DNA of 64,000 nt from Zoroaster sp. YZ-2022 (Eukaryota; Echinodermata; Asteroidea; Forcipulatida; Zoroasteridae): the NCBI GenBank assembly GCA_029582265.1, contig CM055834.1, positions 1,054,001 to 1,118,000 of the forward strand, given 5' to 3'. The notes beneath the pieces were generated by a model. That model was not told the DNA's origin and did no database searches. It was given only the letters and a program-made list of their open reading frames with translations. The stretch's first letter is position 1. Each line of letters begins with the position of its first letter. This document shows, in pieces, positions 63,952 to 64,000 of the stretch. The position numbers and the translations under genes are program-made.

Positions 63952-64000
63952 CTGCCAAACAAAAAAAGGGCATGGTTTGTCCACCATGAATATATGACAT

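Noticed and set aside
1..64000. A bacterial-type operon, phage or viral insertion
   Set aside because: No intronless gene cluster, integrase, reverse transcriptase or capsid frame was found on either strand.

Overview
The window is animal nuclear DNA: split protein genes with GT-AG introns, very abundant short inverted-repeat transposons, tRNA-derived SINEs and several long minisatellites. Nothing prokaryotic or viral is visible. The two genes and the repeat style fit a marine invertebrate deuterostome, possibly an echinoderm, but the sequence alone does not settle the species.

Two genes lie tail to tail. On the + strand, positions 8-25597 carry the 3' part of CTC1, the large subunit of the telomeric CST complex. 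I could assemble 12 phase-compatible coding exons adding up to 2223 nt (740 codons plus stop); the 5' exons lie left of the window. On the - strand, positions 63951-31704 carry the DH-PH core and C-terminal half of a RhoA-type guanine nucleotide exchange factor of the AKAP13/ARHGEF2/ARHGEF18/ARHGEF28 group. Twenty phase-compatible exons give 969 codons plus stop; the 5' exons lie right of the window. The roughly 6 kb between the stop codons holds both 3' UTRs.

Most of the sequence is intron filled with repeats. (i) 11.96-19.25 kb: a 21-bp satellite of over 330 units, directly followed by an 81-bp satellite (19.25-20.82 kb), both inside one CTC1 intron and possibly inside one inflated transposon. 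(ii) 4.68-5.66 kb and 48.97-52.43 kb: two copies of one TTAA-flanked element carrying about 9 and about 71 copies of a 44-bp unit, plus a 90-bp relative at 59.9 kb. (iii) Many TTAA-flanked MITEs with CCCTCCTA termini and several other families. (iv) Two hAT-like elements with 8-bp target duplications, one of them inserted cleanly in a 55-bp minisatellite. (v) tRNA-headed SINEs.

The items most worth a second look are the duplicated DH-domain exon with matching splice phases, the 21-bp satellite whose antisense frame reads as perfect heptads, the possible common origin of the two CTC1-intron satellites, the telomere-like ends of the 44-bp element, and the nested insertions whose empty sites can be read from sister copies.
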